64,000 nt of DNA, taken from the NCBI GenBank assembly GCA_966211795.1, contig CBIHNW010000006.1:146471-210470 (forward strand), read 5' to 3'. This document shows, in pieces, positions 50,686-60,354 of the stretch. The notes beneath the pieces were generated by a model. It made no database searches. It saw only the letters and a program-made list of their open reading frames with translations, and was not told the DNA's origin. This DNA is from 21-14-0-10-47-8 sp966211795 (lineage in GTDB: Bacteria > Bdellovibrionota > Bdellovibrionia > Bdellovibrionales > Bdellovibrionaceae). A program made the translations under genes and the position numbers. How positions within the stretch are numbered: the first letter of the stretch is position 1; each line of letters opens with the position of its first letter.

Positions 50686-53600
50686 CTAAGTGCGCGTGAA
50701 TTTTGGTGAGCTTCGCGTTCGAATAAAAGATTGAAGAGCGGTGATGTAGCCGACTCCAAAAGATCTGAGGTCGACCAGGTAACTGTAGGGACCTATGCTA
50801 TAAAATCCTGATGAGTCATAATCGATGGTAATTCGCGCTGTTTGTGCACCATTGACATAACGTCCAAAGCCATCTCCGCCGTTCCATTCCCAGACGCCGA
50901 CCAGATCACGCTTTGGTGAATAATCGTGTTGCCAGACTTGACCCGCGACCTCGATCTTCAGATGCACATTGCTGATTGAGCTAGAGGCTGGAAAATCTCC
51001 CTGCCAGAGGGGAATTGTGAGAATGTTTTCGACAGTCCGTCCTGGCTTTGTCATCGTCACGTAATGAAGCTTTCCGGGAATTCCTGGCAAATCGATGGCT
51101 TCACCCAAGCTGCAATTCATCAATCCAATGATGGAGCCTACGCATGTCGGTGCGCCATTCGGGGGGCCATCGCCATCACCCACTTGAGGTGAATCGGCGG
51201 GGGGATTGACCTTGGCGATTGTTGCAATGCTATTAAAGTCATAGGGACTGAGATGCTTCAATTGCACCCGCCAGAAACTTTTCCCCACGGGATATGCTTG
51301 GGCGATCTGCGTGAGTTCTTCCGAAGTGATGTTTAATTTAGCCAGCTTGTCGGCAGGGGCTGGCGTTGATGTTTCGTCCAAAGTCAGAATGGCTGAGCCA
51401 TTTTGGACATCTAGAACTTTGACGGCGATTCCGTCATTTTCAGGAATCCAGGAGCCTAATTTTGATTCGAAACTTCCAACGGGGATCGCAGATCCGATCG
51501 GATAATTTAAAAAATTGTCGATATAGTATGGAACTGGTTTCGAAAAAAGGACATGTTGGGCGCCCATGGCGATGGCTTCGTCGGCGCTGATTTCCACCGC
51601 GTAGGTGTACCCAGTCATTCCCGGCAGGGCTGCCGGCATTCGTTTCGGACCGTCGCTACCGACGGTGTATTCGCTAACCCGCAACGAAAGGGTCGGCGTT
51701 GATTTCAAACTTCCATCTGGCATTTGCAACTTGGCTTCGGTGCCGGCGGGAATGACCAGCACACCTGTTCTTTCGCCGGATTGATCGCTGACGGTCGAGC
51801 CTTTGACCATTTGAATTTGGGTCGCATTGTTTTGCACCTGCGAAACTTTGCTGTCAGGTTTGACCATCACGACTGGATCGGCCGCGAAATAATCTAGCGC
51901 CGTCGTTGAAACTTTTCTTTGCACCGGAAAATAGCCATTGCGTTCATAATTCACACTGAGCGTTCCGCCGCCGTTGGCGACGATGTGAAAATTTCCGTTT
52001 TCATCGGTCATGGTCTGACCGACTTGGGGCGCTTCCAGAATCGTAATTTTCACACCCGACAGGGGCTTGAGATCACTGTCGACGGCGGTTCCTTGAACCA
52101 CAGCCACACGCATGGGATCAATCGCATTCGCTTGAAGTCCAGTTTGGATCGGATTGCTGCCCTCGTAAAGAAAGCGAACCGTATCAATCATCGGTTGCAA
52201 TCCCGAAGTGGCCAGTGGTGGCGCTTGCACTTCGGAAGGAGGCGGTAGGGTTGGTTGCTCGGCGATGATCTGCAGTTGGTCGAGACTTTCAAGGCCCGAA
52301 CTATCAATCGCGCGCACGATAACGGTAAAGCTTCCAGCTACCTGAAATTGATGTGAGACAATGCCATTCTGCGAATCGGCTTCAGACCCATCGCCAAAAT
52401 CGAAATGAAAGTGCAAAGCTTTCCCTTGTGGCGAGCTTGATTTCGAAGCATCAAATAGCGCCATCAACGGAGCGATTTTGGAGGAAGGAGTCGTGACCGC
52501 AAGCTTTGCAAGCGGAGGGATGTTGGCATCGATCGTAAAACTTGTGGTGATTGAAGATTGATTGCCAGCTTTATCACGAGCTGAAATTTGCAAGGTGCGA
52601 TTGCCATCTCGCGTGGCTGTGATGGATTGAGAAAAGGTGATTTGATCAGAGCCAAGACTCAAAGAAACTGCGGGTTCGCCATCCAATTGCGCGATCACTT
52701 CGGACAGTGGTTCATTCGCTGACCCGGCAATCGAAATGTTGAAATTTCGCAGCGTGGACCCGGATGCGGGGCTTTGCAAAGCGAGAACGGGCGCTGTCGC
52801 ATCCTGAACGACCAAGTTTTTCATCATTGTTGCATTGCCGTTTTTATTATCTGTCACCGTTAATTTAATTTGGTAGCTGCCAGGCTGCTCATAAATATGA
52901 TCAACGACCGCATTCGTGGCGGTGGTGCCATCTCCGAGGTCAAAGAGATAGGAAACTATCGATCCATCACTGTCGGTTGAAGCCGACGCATCAAAATGAG
53001 ATTTCAGTGTGCCAAGCGCCGTATCCGTTGTGGCCGCAAAGCTTGCGATTGGCAGTTGATTTTGTTGAATCACGATATTCTGAGTGGCTGAGCCTTTGCC
53101 GCCTTTCGAGTCAGTGACGGTCAATTTTGCCGTGAAAGTCCCAGCTGAATTGTATTGGTGCGTGACGATAGAACCAGTGGCGACACTTCCATCACCGAAC
53201 TCCCAGTCGTAAGAGGAAATGGCGTCTCCATCGGGATCCGAGCTTGTCAGTCCTGAAAATGAAATCAATTCGGGCGCAATTCCTGTTGCCGGTGTCGTGT
53301 TAAATCTGGCGACGGGCAATTGATTCGGAATGGAAGATTCGGATTTGATTTCGATACCGAGATAAGAGGTGGGAAGACCCACAATGCGAAGCTTCAGGCT
53401 GTTTGCCAATTGAACTTTGATGGCCAGCTGAAGTTTTCCTTTGGTTTGTGGCAGATTTGACTTTGAGACGATCAATTGACCATTCCAATAAATTTCGGGC
53501 TTTTCTGGTCGCTGAAGCTTAGAGGTCAAGAGACGCTCGACATTCTGGAGCAAGCATTCCAAGCGTTTGAGAAAATCACCAGAACAAATCAAGGGTTCTA

Positions 53601-53790
53601 GATCTCGGCCGTCTCCATTGGTGATCGTGATAACACCATTTAGATTATTGGCAGGGCCCGGAATCGAAACTGTGGAATCTTTTGAAATCACTGCCGCCGA
53701 AAACTTTTGGGGTCCAAAAATGGTGACCGGGGCAGCAAAAGATATAGATCCAAAGAAAAGGCAGACGAAGATCAGGAGGAGGTTTTTCAA
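50686..53790 (-). CDS. Exported PKD-repeat / carboxypeptidase-regulatory-domain protein, N-terminal part of a split gene
   Basis: 1,034 aa from TTG 53790 (AGAAGGG upstream; gives KNLLLIFVCLFFGSISFA as signal peptide). At least three PKD domains are visible (SYDWEFGDGSVATGSIVTHQYN, SYLFDLGDGTTATNAVVDHIY, FHFDFGDGSEADSQNGIVSHQF) plus Ig-like sections between them. A carboxypeptidase-regulatory-like domain (VVQGTAVDSDLKPLSGVKITI) follows, then a region with LPGIPGKLHYVTMTKPGRTVENILTIPLW that in related single-chain proteins leads directly to the NHL/Rhs part. It ends at TAG 50686, in frame with the following Rhs gene. Confidence 0.82.
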   Translation of the reverse strand: MKNLLLIFVCLFFGSISFAAPVTIFGPQKFSAAVISKDSTVSIPGPANNLNGVITITNGDGRDLEPLICSGDFLKRLECLLQNVERLLTSKLQRPEKPEIYWNGQLIVSKSNLPQTKGKLQLAIKVQLANSLKLRIVGLPTSYLGIEIKSESSIPNQLPVARFNTTPATGIAPELISFSGLTSSDPDGDAISSYDWEFGDGSVATGSIVTHQYNSAGTFTAKLTVTDSKGGKGSATQNIVIQQNQLPIASFAATTDTALGTLKSHFDASASTDSDGSIVSYLFDLGDGTTATNAVVDHIYEQPGSYQIKLTVTDNKNGNATMMKNLVVQDATAPVLALQSPASGSTLRNFNISIAGSANEPLSEVIAQLDGEPAVSLSLGSDQITFSQSITATRDGNRTLQISARDKAGNQSSITTSFTIDANIPPLAKLAVTTPSSKIAPLMALFDASKSSSPQGKALHFHFDFGDGSEADSQNGIVSHQFQVAGSFTVIVRAIDSSGLESLDQLQIIAEQPTLPPPSEVQAPPLATSGLQPMIDTVRFLYEGSNPIQTGLQANAIDPMRVAVVQGTAVDSDLKPLSGVKITILEAPQVGQTMTDENGNFHIVANGGGTLSVNYERNGYFPVQRKVSTTALDYFAADPVVMVKPDSKVSQVQNNATQIQMVKGSTVSDQSGERTGVLVIPAGTEAKLQMPDGSLKSTPTLSLRVSEYTVGSDGPKRMPAALPGMTGYTYAVEISADEAIAMGAQHVLFSKPVPYYIDNFLNYPIGSAIPVGSFESKLGSWIPENDGIAVKVLDVQNGSAILTLDETSTPAPADKLAKLNITSEELTQIAQAYPVGKSFWRVQLKHLSPYDFNSIATIAKVNPPADSPQVGDGDGPPNGAPTCVGSIIGLMNCSLGEAIDLPGIPGKLHYVTMTKPGRTVENILTIPLWQGDFPASSSISNVHLKIEVAGQVWQHDYSPKRDLVGVWEWNGGDGFGRYVNGAQTARITIDYDSSGFYSIGPYSYLVDLRSFGVGYITALQSFIRTRSSPKFTRT

Positions 53791-54320
53791 GATCGACCCT
53801 TCTTCCAATAAACAGCCACATACTTTAAATATTTGTTTATTGGCTCATCTTCTTCGGCAAAAAGAAATCAGGACTAAATATATAAAATTTTAGACGACTC
53901 AAGCTGGGTCATAAACGTTATTTTATTAAATTGGGACACGTATTTACTGAAAATTCGGTGGTTAATCCGAAGATTTTCCTTTGGAAAGGCGCGACCCAAG
54001 GAACCTTAGGACTTAGCAAATGAAGCCCGATCGTGGGGGATGTGTCGCGAGCGGAATCCAGTCTGTTGGTTTTTTGATTAACATATTGGACCTGAAGTGA
54101 AAGTGCCCAGAACTTATTTTGAATGTCGATATACTGTCATTTTGGCCATTTTACCGACATTGAATCAAAGACTTACTGGAATCCGGAACAGAAGGGACCC
54201 GATTTCCAGAGTGCGATAGGCAGACAGACGCAGACGGACAGAAAATCGACATCCAGCGAGCAAACAGGCCACGTTGGATTCGCCTAAATTTTATTTCGCG
54301 GCTCCCAAGAAGACCAAATC
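53791..54320. other. Intergenic region, no gene seen
   Basis: AT-rich left half upstream of the PKD gene, which should contain its promoter; the right half is unremarkable apart from CAGACAGACGCAGACGGACAGA near 54219. No RNA or protein gene recognised. Confidence 0.45.
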
Positions 54321-54884
54321 CTACTTTCCCTTCAGCGGAAAGTAGTAAGTCGTGGTCATCGATTCGGCCGAGTGGACTTCGTAGACTTCGATGACGCTTT
54401 CTTCGCGCGACAGTTTTTGGTCTTCGATGTATTGAAAGACCTTGGGGTAAACCTTCAAAGGGCCGATGCCCGGCGAGCCTTCGAAGACCGCGGTGACGTA
54501 TTCTTTTTCTGGGATCGTCTTTTGTTCGAAGCCTTCTGGTAAAGCGTCCAATGGTTTTTCGATCAGGCAGCCGCCGTGCGAGCGCAGACGGACTTCTTCG
54601 GTTTGTTTGGGATCATCCAGATATTCACCGAAAGAGAGGTGGCAATCCAGGCCTTGGGCCTTTGCCCATTTTTCGACCTCTTCGATCAACGGTACGATTT
54701 TGTGGTAAGCGCCGACGTGGGTTTTGTAAACCACGTGAAAGGGGCCCGCGTTTTTCTGCGAGATGATCACCGGTTTGAAAGCGCCCAGGTAGCTCATCAT
54801 ATAAAAGATGAAAACCAGGATCGCGATCAGCAAAGGCAGCAGCAGGTAGCGGATCTGCAGTTGGAATGGTTTTTTCTCGCTCAT
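54321..54884 (-). CDS. Membrane-anchored GyrI-like effector-binding domain protein
   Basis: 187 aa from the ATG at 54884. After MSEKKPFQLQIRY comes one membrane helix (about 14-36), then a GyrI-like/SOUL-type small-molecule-binding domain (GPFHVVYKTHVGAYHKIVPLIEEVEKWAKAQGL ... KTIPEKEYVTAVFEGSPGIGPLKVYPKVFQYIEDQ). Such domains bind drugs or metabolites. It overlaps the redoxin gene by 4 bp (ATGA), so they form one operon. Physiological role unknown. Confidence 0.75.
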   Translation of the reverse strand: MSEKKPFQLQIRYLLLPLLIAILVFIFYMMSYLGAFKPVIISQKNAGPFHVVYKTHVGAYHKIVPLIEEVEKWAKAQGLDCHLSFGEYLDDPKQTEEVRLRSHGGCLIEKPLDALPEGFEQKTIPEKEYVTAVFEGSPGIGPLKVYPKVFQYIEDQKLSREESVIEVYEVHSAESMTTTYYFPLKGK

Positions 54885-55438
54885 GTCGTGCTCCATTTGA
54901 TATTGCAACCCATGGACGGGATTTGTTTTTCGGGAACTGATTGGTTTTTCAAAAGCAATTGCACGGCCTCGAAAAGCTCGCGCTTTTGGACCGCCGCCGC
55001 GTTTTTCCACGAATCATCCAGACGTCCGCGATATGCCAAGCGGCCACCGCCGTCGTAGACGAAAAAATCTGGCGTGCAGACGGCGCCGAAAAGGCCCGCG
55101 ACTTTTTGATCCGGATCGTGCAGGTATTTGAAAGGATAATTTTTTTCCACGGCGCGCGCGCGCAGATTTTCAAAGCTGTCTTCGGCGTTTTCGCTCGCAT
55201 CGTTTGAGCAAATGCCGACGACATTCACGCCCAGCGCTGCCAAATCTTTCGCCAAGACAATCAATCGGTCCTCGATCGCCTTCACGTAAGGGCAGTGATT
55301 GCAGATGAACATGATGACCAAAGGCTTCTGATTTTGAAAATCTCGCAGCGAATAGGTTTTGCCGTCCACCACGGCCGTCAATTTGAAATCGGGAACAGAT
55401 GTTCCCAGTTCCGCGTGCGGGGTGAAGGTCAGCGCCAT
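54881..55438 (-). CDS. Thioredoxin-fold peroxiredoxin/redoxin family protein
   Basis: 185 aa beginning MALTFTPHAELGTSVPDFKL. The AhpC/TSA-Redoxin fold shows VIMFICNHCPYVKAIEDRL with the single-spaced CNHC motif in the active-site position, and CTPDFFVYD with cis-Pro. This subgroup ('thioredoxin family protein' with CNHCPY) is widespread; it probably reduces disulphides or peroxides, but the substrate is unknown. One base separates it from the birA stop. Confidence 0.85.
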   Translation of the reverse strand: MALTFTPHAELGTSVPDFKLTAVVDGKTYSLRDFQNQKPLVIMFICNHCPYVKAIEDRLIVLAKDLAALGVNVVGICSNDASENAEDSFENLRARAVEKNYPFKYLHDPDQKVAGLFGAVCTPDFFVYDGGGRLAYRGRLDDSWKNAAAVQKRELFEAVQLLLKNQSVPEKQIPSMGCNIKWSTT

Positions 55439-55439
55439 C

Positions 55440-56150
55440 TTACAGCTCGCTCCAGTTGACTTTGTCCGAGTCCGTCCAAAGACTGCCGTCTTCATCGATC
55501 TTCACGTAAGGCTTTGGTAAGCTCGGAAACTGATTCAAAGCCGCGAGCAAGGATTTTTGCTGCTGCGGTTTCAAAGCACCACGCGTTTGCGAAATCGCCA
55601 AGCTCACTTCGAGAAGCAAGCGATCCAAAACATTCATCCACACTTCGGGTGAAAGCTCGGTCCCAGCGTGATCGGCAAGACAAGTCGAAGTCGCAACCTC
55701 GCCCGGTGACTTCCAAACATTCAATCCCAAGCCCACGATCAGGCGGTGGGAATTTCCCATGCCGACATTTTCAATCAACAGGCCCGCAAGCTTCCGATCG
55801 CCCAGATAAAGATCATTCGGCGCTTTCAAGCTTAAGGGAAGCCACGGAAAAGACGTCTTCATCGCATTCCACAGTGCCAAACCAATCGCTGGTGACAGCA
55901 CGGGTTGCGGCGACTGGCGCATCTGAAAAACCCAGCTCGACAGAAGCTGACCGCCCGAAGTGTCGCTCCAAGAATTTTCACCACGACCGCGACCGGCCGT
56001 TTGGTGATTCGACAGATAGACACTGATGGGCTGCTCGGAAATGACTTTGGTTTTTGCAATCGTGTTGGTGCTCGAGGTGCTCAGTTCATACCACACGGGG
56101 ATCTGACTTTTTTCGCACCACTCTTTGGAAATTTCGCCAACCGCAAACAC
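55440..56150 (-). CDS. birA: Biotin--[acetyl-CoA-carboxylase] ligase
   Basis: 236 aa starting at GTG 56150, 1 nt after nadC. The catalytic core has the biotinyl-AMP loop NHQTAGRGRGENSWSD, SLKAPNDLYLGDRKLAGLLIEN (WPND-type motif read as APND) and LIVGLGLNVWKSP. No N-terminal winged-helix domain is present, so it is a pure ligase rather than a BirA repressor. It attaches biotin to the carboxyl carrier protein of acetyl-CoA carboxylase. Confidence 0.93.
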   Translation of the reverse strand: MFAVGEISKEWCEKSQIPVWYELSTSSTNTIAKTKVISEQPISVYLSNHQTAGRGRGENSWSDTSGGQLLSSWVFQMRQSPQPVLSPAIGLALWNAMKTSFPWLPLSLKAPNDLYLGDRKLAGLLIENVGMGNSHRLIVGLGLNVWKSPGEVATSTCLADHAGTELSPEVWMNVLDRLLLEVSLAISQTRGALKPQQQKSLLAALNQFPSLPKPYVKIDEDGSLWTDSDKVNWSEL

Positions 56151-56151
56151 G

Positions 56152-56979
56152 TTAGACCTCGTTCCAGTGAAACATCAGGCTGATATCGGCCGATGGTGCC
56201 GAGTGGGTCAGTGCGCCGACGCTGATAAAATTCACGCCCAAGGCCGCGACCGAGGCCACGCGATCCAAAGACATATTGCCGCTGGCTTCCGTTTCGATTT
56301 CGGGCGGGATGATCTTCACGCACTGAGCGGTCAATTCGTTGTTCATATTGTCGAGCAAAATGCGACTGACCTTCAGGCCGACACATTCTTGCACGTCTTC
56401 GATGGTGCGCGCTTCGACTTCGATCGGCACCTGGGTGTAGCTGCGAACTCGTTGCACGGCCGGCGTGATGCCGTCCATGACCGTGATGTGGTTGTCCTTG
56501 ATCAGGACCGCATCGCTCAGGTTCATGCGATGATTTTTGCCACCGCCATGAACGACGGCGCGCTTTTCCAGATCGCGGTATCCCGGCAGCGTTTTTCGCG
56601 TGTCCAAAATTTTCGTGCCATGCCCCGAGACCTGCTTCACGAATTCCGCGGTCAGGGTCGCGATGCCTGAAAGATGCATCAGGAAATTCAGGGCCACGCG
56701 TTCGGCCTTCAGGACCTGAATCAGGTCGCCTTGGATGGTGCAGATGATTTGTTTGGTTAAAATGCGATCGCCCTCTTCAAAATGCCATTTCAATTTGGCT
56801 GAAGGTTCCAGCATGTGCATCGTCTGCTCGAAAGCGGCGGTGCCCGACAGGATCATGTCTTGCTTGGCGATTAATTTCGCTCGTCCCATGCGCGGGGACA
56901 GAGCCAGGGATTCGGTGGTAAGGTCGCCGGTCGGCATATCCTCTTGGATGGCCGCGCGGATCAATTCTGATAAGTTCAT
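56152..56979 (-). CDS. nadC: Nicotinate-nucleotide pyrophosphorylase (carboxylating)
   Basis: 275 aa. It makes nicotinate mononucleotide from quinolinate and PRPP in de novo NAD synthesis. Signatures: AERVALNFLMHLSGIATLT, DTRKTLPGYRDLEKRAVVHGGGKNHRMNLSDAVLIKDNH with the quinolinate-binding Arg/Lys/His residues, and VEVEARTIED-type segment (PIEVEARTIEDVQE). Length is standard. It heads an operon with birA, the redoxin and the GyrI-like gene. Confidence 0.95.
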   Translation of the reverse strand: MNLSELIRAAIQEDMPTGDLTTESLALSPRMGRAKLIAKQDMILSGTAAFEQTMHMLEPSAKLKWHFEEGDRILTKQIICTIQGDLIQVLKAERVALNFLMHLSGIATLTAEFVKQVSGHGTKILDTRKTLPGYRDLEKRAVVHGGGKNHRMNLSDAVLIKDNHITVMDGITPAVQRVRSYTQVPIEVEARTIEDVQECVGLKVSRILLDNMNNELTAQCVKIIPPEIETEASGNMSLDRVASVAALGVNFISVGALTHSAPSADISLMFHWNEV

Positions 56980-56989
56980 GGGCTAGCTT

Positions 56990-58042
56990 TTACAGGCGTT
57001 CGGCGTCTTTGAGAAGCTTTTGCAGCTCTTCGCGAACAACGCGTTCCACAATTTCCGGTAAAAGCTTCCAGGCCACGTTTTCCAGGACACTTCGCGCTTC
57101 TTGCATCAGCAATTCTTCGGCCCGCATCGGATCGATTTGGATACTGCTGGTCAGCGGAACGGCCTGGGGCTGGGGCGAGAACGTTTTGGAAAGCGGCGCC
57201 TGAGGCTGGGGCTTTCGCGGCTGTGGATTCGGGTTGTCGATATCGTCCAAAGAGATCTCTTCGATTCCGGAACTGAGGGCAATCGAAGTGTGCGTCAGAT
57301 CGGCCTCGTCCAAGGAAAAGGAATCGTCTTTCGGCAGATCAATGCGGTAACGGCTTAAATCCTGCTGGGCCCAGTCTTCACGGCTGGCGGCCTTGGCTGC
57401 CACTTGTTGCGGCAATGGATGAGTCTTCGGCAAAGGCACGGATTGGAACTCTTCCGGCTCTTCGATTTCTTCAAGCTTCGGTAAATTGTCGAGATTGACC
57501 ATCTCGATTTCTTCGATCTTTTTCACCGGTTTTGCGGCCGGCGACTGAGATTTGGCAGTCGGTGCCATCGGAGCGGCCGGCGCCGACATTCCCGGAGCTT
57601 TTTGCTGACGGGGAGCCTCTTCCATTTCTGGCATTTTCGGAAAGCTCAGGTAATCCGAAATGGCATTGGTGCCCAAAGGCGGAACCAGGTCTTTGACCAA
57701 AGAGCGCAAAGTTTCAGCATCAAATGGCTTTTCCAGGCGGCGATCGATCTTCGAAGTCGTGGCTTTGGTCTCATCCAACTCCATAAACCCGCTCCACATC
57801 AAAACGACCGGAATTTTCTTGAGCATGGGATCGGCTTTCAGTTCGGCCGAAACCTCGTAGCCATTTCTTTTGGCAAGAAGCACATCGATAAAGATGATAT
57901 CCGGATTGAAGCTGCGCGCGACTTGCAACACGTCCAAGCCAATTGGCACAGCTTTCACTTCGACAGCGAAATCCTGTAATGCGAGCTGCATGACCTTTTT
58001 GATGGTCGAACTTTCATCTGCCAATAAGACGCGTAAAGCCAT
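56990..58042 (-). CDS. Receiver-domain response regulator with Pro-rich linker and conserved C-terminal helix
   Basis: 350 aa from MALRVLLADESS. The REC domain (1-120) has the acidic pair in LLADES, phospho-Asp in DIIFIDVLLAKRNG and Lys in RLEKPFDAE. A long Pro/Gln/Ala-rich linker (about 130-300) follows, and a C-terminal amphipathic helix LENVAWKLLPEIVERVVREELQKLLKD seen in other deltaproteobacterial-type regulators. There is no DNA-binding domain, so it acts through protein contacts. Five more codons upstream (ATG 58057) are possible. Divergent from lptG with a short gap. Confidence 0.87.
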   Translation of the reverse strand: MALRVLLADESSTIKKVMQLALQDFAVEVKAVPIGLDVLQVARSFNPDIIFIDVLLAKRNGYEVSAELKADPMLKKIPVVLMWSGFMELDETKATTSKIDRRLEKPFDAETLRSLVKDLVPPLGTNAISDYLSFPKMPEMEEAPRQQKAPGMSAPAAPMAPTAKSQSPAAKPVKKIEEIEMVNLDNLPKLEEIEEPEEFQSVPLPKTHPLPQQVAAKAASREDWAQQDLSRYRIDLPKDDSFSLDEADLTHTSIALSSGIEEISLDDIDNPNPQPRKPQPQAPLSKTFSPQPQAVPLTSSIQIDPMRAEELLMQEARSVLENVAWKLLPEIVERVVREELQKLLKDAERL

Positions 58043-58098
58043 ATTCAAAGTACACATTTTTTCGAGACCTGAGTCAAGAGACCGGATATTTTATTTTC

Positions 58099-59175
58099 AT
58101 GTTCAATCGAATCGATCGCTACATTTCAGGGCTGTTTTGGATGTATTTCGTCGGCGGCCTGATCGTTTTCATCACTTTATTTCTGACCATCGATGCGTTG
58201 GGAACGCTGGTGCAATACAAAGATGCGGCCCCGTCCGCCCTGATTCCGTATTATGCTTACTCGTTACCCGAAATCGTTTATCGCATGGGACCCGTCGCCT
58301 GTTTGCTGGCCACGATTTTCACGCTGTCGACGTTGAACCGAAGCAACGAATTGGTCGCTTTGTTCGCTTCGGGGATGAGTCTGCTGCGAATCACCGCTTC
58401 GATCCTGGTCGGTGTCGCCATCGTTTCGGTTGGCATCTTTTATCTCAGCGACCGCGTGCTGCCGAATTTCACGAAGCAAAAGAACTTTATCTTTTACCGC
58501 GACATCAAGAAAAATCCGTCCTTGTATTCGATGGTGCGAAACCAAAAAATTTGGTACCGCTCGAAGGATTCGATCTTCTACATCAAAACCTTGAATCCCG
58601 ACACGCGCGAAGCCCAGGGGCTGACGCTGTATTACTTTAATGAAAACTGGGATCTGATCCAGATGATCACCGCCGATAAAGTTCAGATGGCGGATCAAAC
58701 CTGGAATCTTTCGAACGGTTCGGTGACTTTGTTCACGGAAGAATCTAGCTTTCCGCTGACCAGTCAGTTTGAGAAAAAAACCATCGTCATGTCCGAGGAC
58801 GCCAAGGATCTAAGCTCGAGCGCCAACACCGCCGATGTCTTAAGCTTGAAAGAGCTCGGGGATTTCATCAAACGCAACAAAGATGCGGGGCTTGATACCG
58901 TCAGCTACGAGGTCGATTACCATTCGAAATACGGTTTCGCCTTTGCGGCCATGGTCATGACCCTGGTGGGCATTCCGTTCTCGGTTGGCCGCGCAAGGTC
59001 CGGTGGCACCATGCTGAATGTCGGTCTGTGCTTAGGCGTCGTATTCTTTTACTGGATTTTCTACTCGTCCGCGCTGACGCTCGGAAAACACGGCAGCTTG
59101 AATCCGATCGTCGCGGCCTGGATGCCGGATCTGATTTTGGCCGTCATCGGTCTCTACTTTACGCGAAGAAAATAA
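58099..59175 (+). CDS. lptG: LptG/LptF-family lipopolysaccharide export permease
   Basis: 358 aa YjgP/YjgQ-type permease. Three helices at the N terminus (FNRIDRYISGLFWMYFVGGLIVFITLFL ...), a periplasmic beta-jellyroll with FYIKTLNPDTREAQGLTLYYFN and DKVQMADQTWNLSNG, and three C-terminal helices (AMVMTLVGIPFSVGRA). LptG and LptF pair with the LptB ATPase to pull LPS out of the inner membrane. The partner LptF gene is not in the window. The G rather than F assignment is based on general resemblance and is less sure than the family. Confidence 0.88.
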   Translation: MFNRIDRYISGLFWMYFVGGLIVFITLFLTIDALGTLVQYKDAAPSALIPYYAYSLPEIVYRMGPVACLLATIFTLSTLNRSNELVALFASGMSLLRITASILVGVAIVSVGIFYLSDRVLPNFTKQKNFIFYRDIKKNPSLYSMVRNQKIWYRSKDSIFYIKTLNPDTREAQGLTLYYFNENWDLIQMITADKVQMADQTWNLSNGSVTLFTEESSFPLTSQFEKKTIVMSEDAKDLSSSANTADVLSLKELGDFIKRNKDAGLDTVSYEVDYHSKYGFAFAAMVMTLVGIPFSVGRARSGGTMLNVGLCLGVVFFYWIFYSSALTLGKHGSLNPIVAAWMPDLILAVIGLYFTRRK

Positions 59176-59205
59176 ATTGCACGCGGTTTGGCCTGCGGGT
59201 CTCGC

Positions 59206-60354
59206 TCACTGCCAATAATGGCGGACCTTGGCGAGCTCTGCCGCGACCTTCTCTTGCCGGCGAATCGTGCGTGCGAGATCGCTTTGCGGTGTCGTGAAAA
59301 AATTCAAATGAGGTGTGTCCGCCTGCCAACCACAGGCCATCCCGAAATTATCGACGATGGGGCGAAGCTCGGGATGAACCGAAGACATCGACATTGTCAC
59401 CAACGACAGGACTTCAAAATTGTGTTGGCGATCCAAGCCCCAGCTCTCGCAGCGGGATGGTGATAAAGAGTTTATTTCCAAGATTTGCAGCGCCAGAATC
59501 GAGCGTCGGTAAGCCGGCCACACTTTGCGCACGTCCGCCACCGAGATTTCACCGCCGAAGACCCGAAGCTTTCCATTTGTCGGGGTGGGTTCATTCATGT
59601 TGTTTTGAATGTACTGGTAAAATCCATCAATCAGTTGATTGGCCTCGAGAAAATATCTCGGATGGTTGCAAGTGAACATGCCATCACAGGACTTGGTGAA
59701 AACATGAAAAGGAAAGCCCTGGGTCGCGATGTCTAAAACAATTTGCAGAAACAGCGGATGCAAGATGGGTTTGACCAGGGCGTCTTCCAGTCTTCCGAGA
59801 GTAGACCCTTTACTGAAGGGTCTCTCGTCCGTGCCGAGGTGACTTTTCTGACTTTGGAATCTTTTGGATTCGGCTAATAGACCGGGACAGTTCTTGCTTG
59901 GCAAGCAGTTGACATCGAAGCGATGGATCGAGTCGAAATAGGCGCTGCCAAGGTAAGAGTCAATTCCCATTGCCAGCGCTTTGATGGATTGCAACCCTTG
60001 CGGGCACGGTTGTCCCGAGATGTAAGCGGCCGACGCGGCCTCGGGTGTTCCATGACAAGCGAGCAATTGATCCCACACTTGTGCGGCCTGCGCATTCAAT
60101 GTTTCCAGATCAGGATCGGCCATGTAGCCGGTGACCTGAACCCGAGCTTGAATTGGATAAGGTTGTCCGGTGGCGGTATCCACATAGCCATCGCGTGGCT
60201 GCACGATGACGTTCTGCGCGGCGCGCGCCTGCTGCCACGATTGGTGAATGTCGTCGGCGCTCGGCAGGGTCGTTTGCTGGGCGCGAACTAAGTTTGTGCT
60301 GAAAATAAAGATGAAGAGAAGGCCGGTCTGGAGCCAGGAATTTTGCGATTTCAT
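59206..60354 (-). CDS. Secreted protein, paralogue of the gene at 60351
   Basis: 382 aa. Signal peptide KSQNSWLQTGLLFIFIFSTNLVRA. It shares blocks with its upstream neighbour: LNAQAAQVWDQLLACHG, AYISGQPCPQG and LHPLFLQIVLD against LNTQAAELWQKMLACHG, AYFEGSHKCGTD and FHPLLTQLLLE. Six or more cysteines suggest disulphides. It overlaps the neighbour by 4 bp (ATGA). Not recognised as any family; the pair is a tandem duplication that has diverged widely. Confidence 0.65.
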   Translation of the reverse strand: MKSQNSWLQTGLLFIFIFSTNLVRAQQTTLPSADDIHQSWQQARAAQNVIVQPRDGYVDTATGQPYPIQARVQVTGYMADPDLETLNAQAAQVWDQLLACHGTPEAASAAYISGQPCPQGLQSIKALAMGIDSYLGSAYFDSIHRFDVNCLPSKNCPGLLAESKRFQSQKSHLGTDERPFSKGSTLGRLEDALVKPILHPLFLQIVLDIATQGFPFHVFTKSCDGMFTCNHPRYFLEANQLIDGFYQYIQNNMNEPTPTNGKLRVFGGEISVADVRKVWPAYRRSILALQILEINSLSPSRCESWGLDRQHNFEVLSLVTMSMSSVHPELRPIVDNFGMACGWQADTPHLNFFTTPQSDLARTIRRQEKVAAELAKVRHYWQ

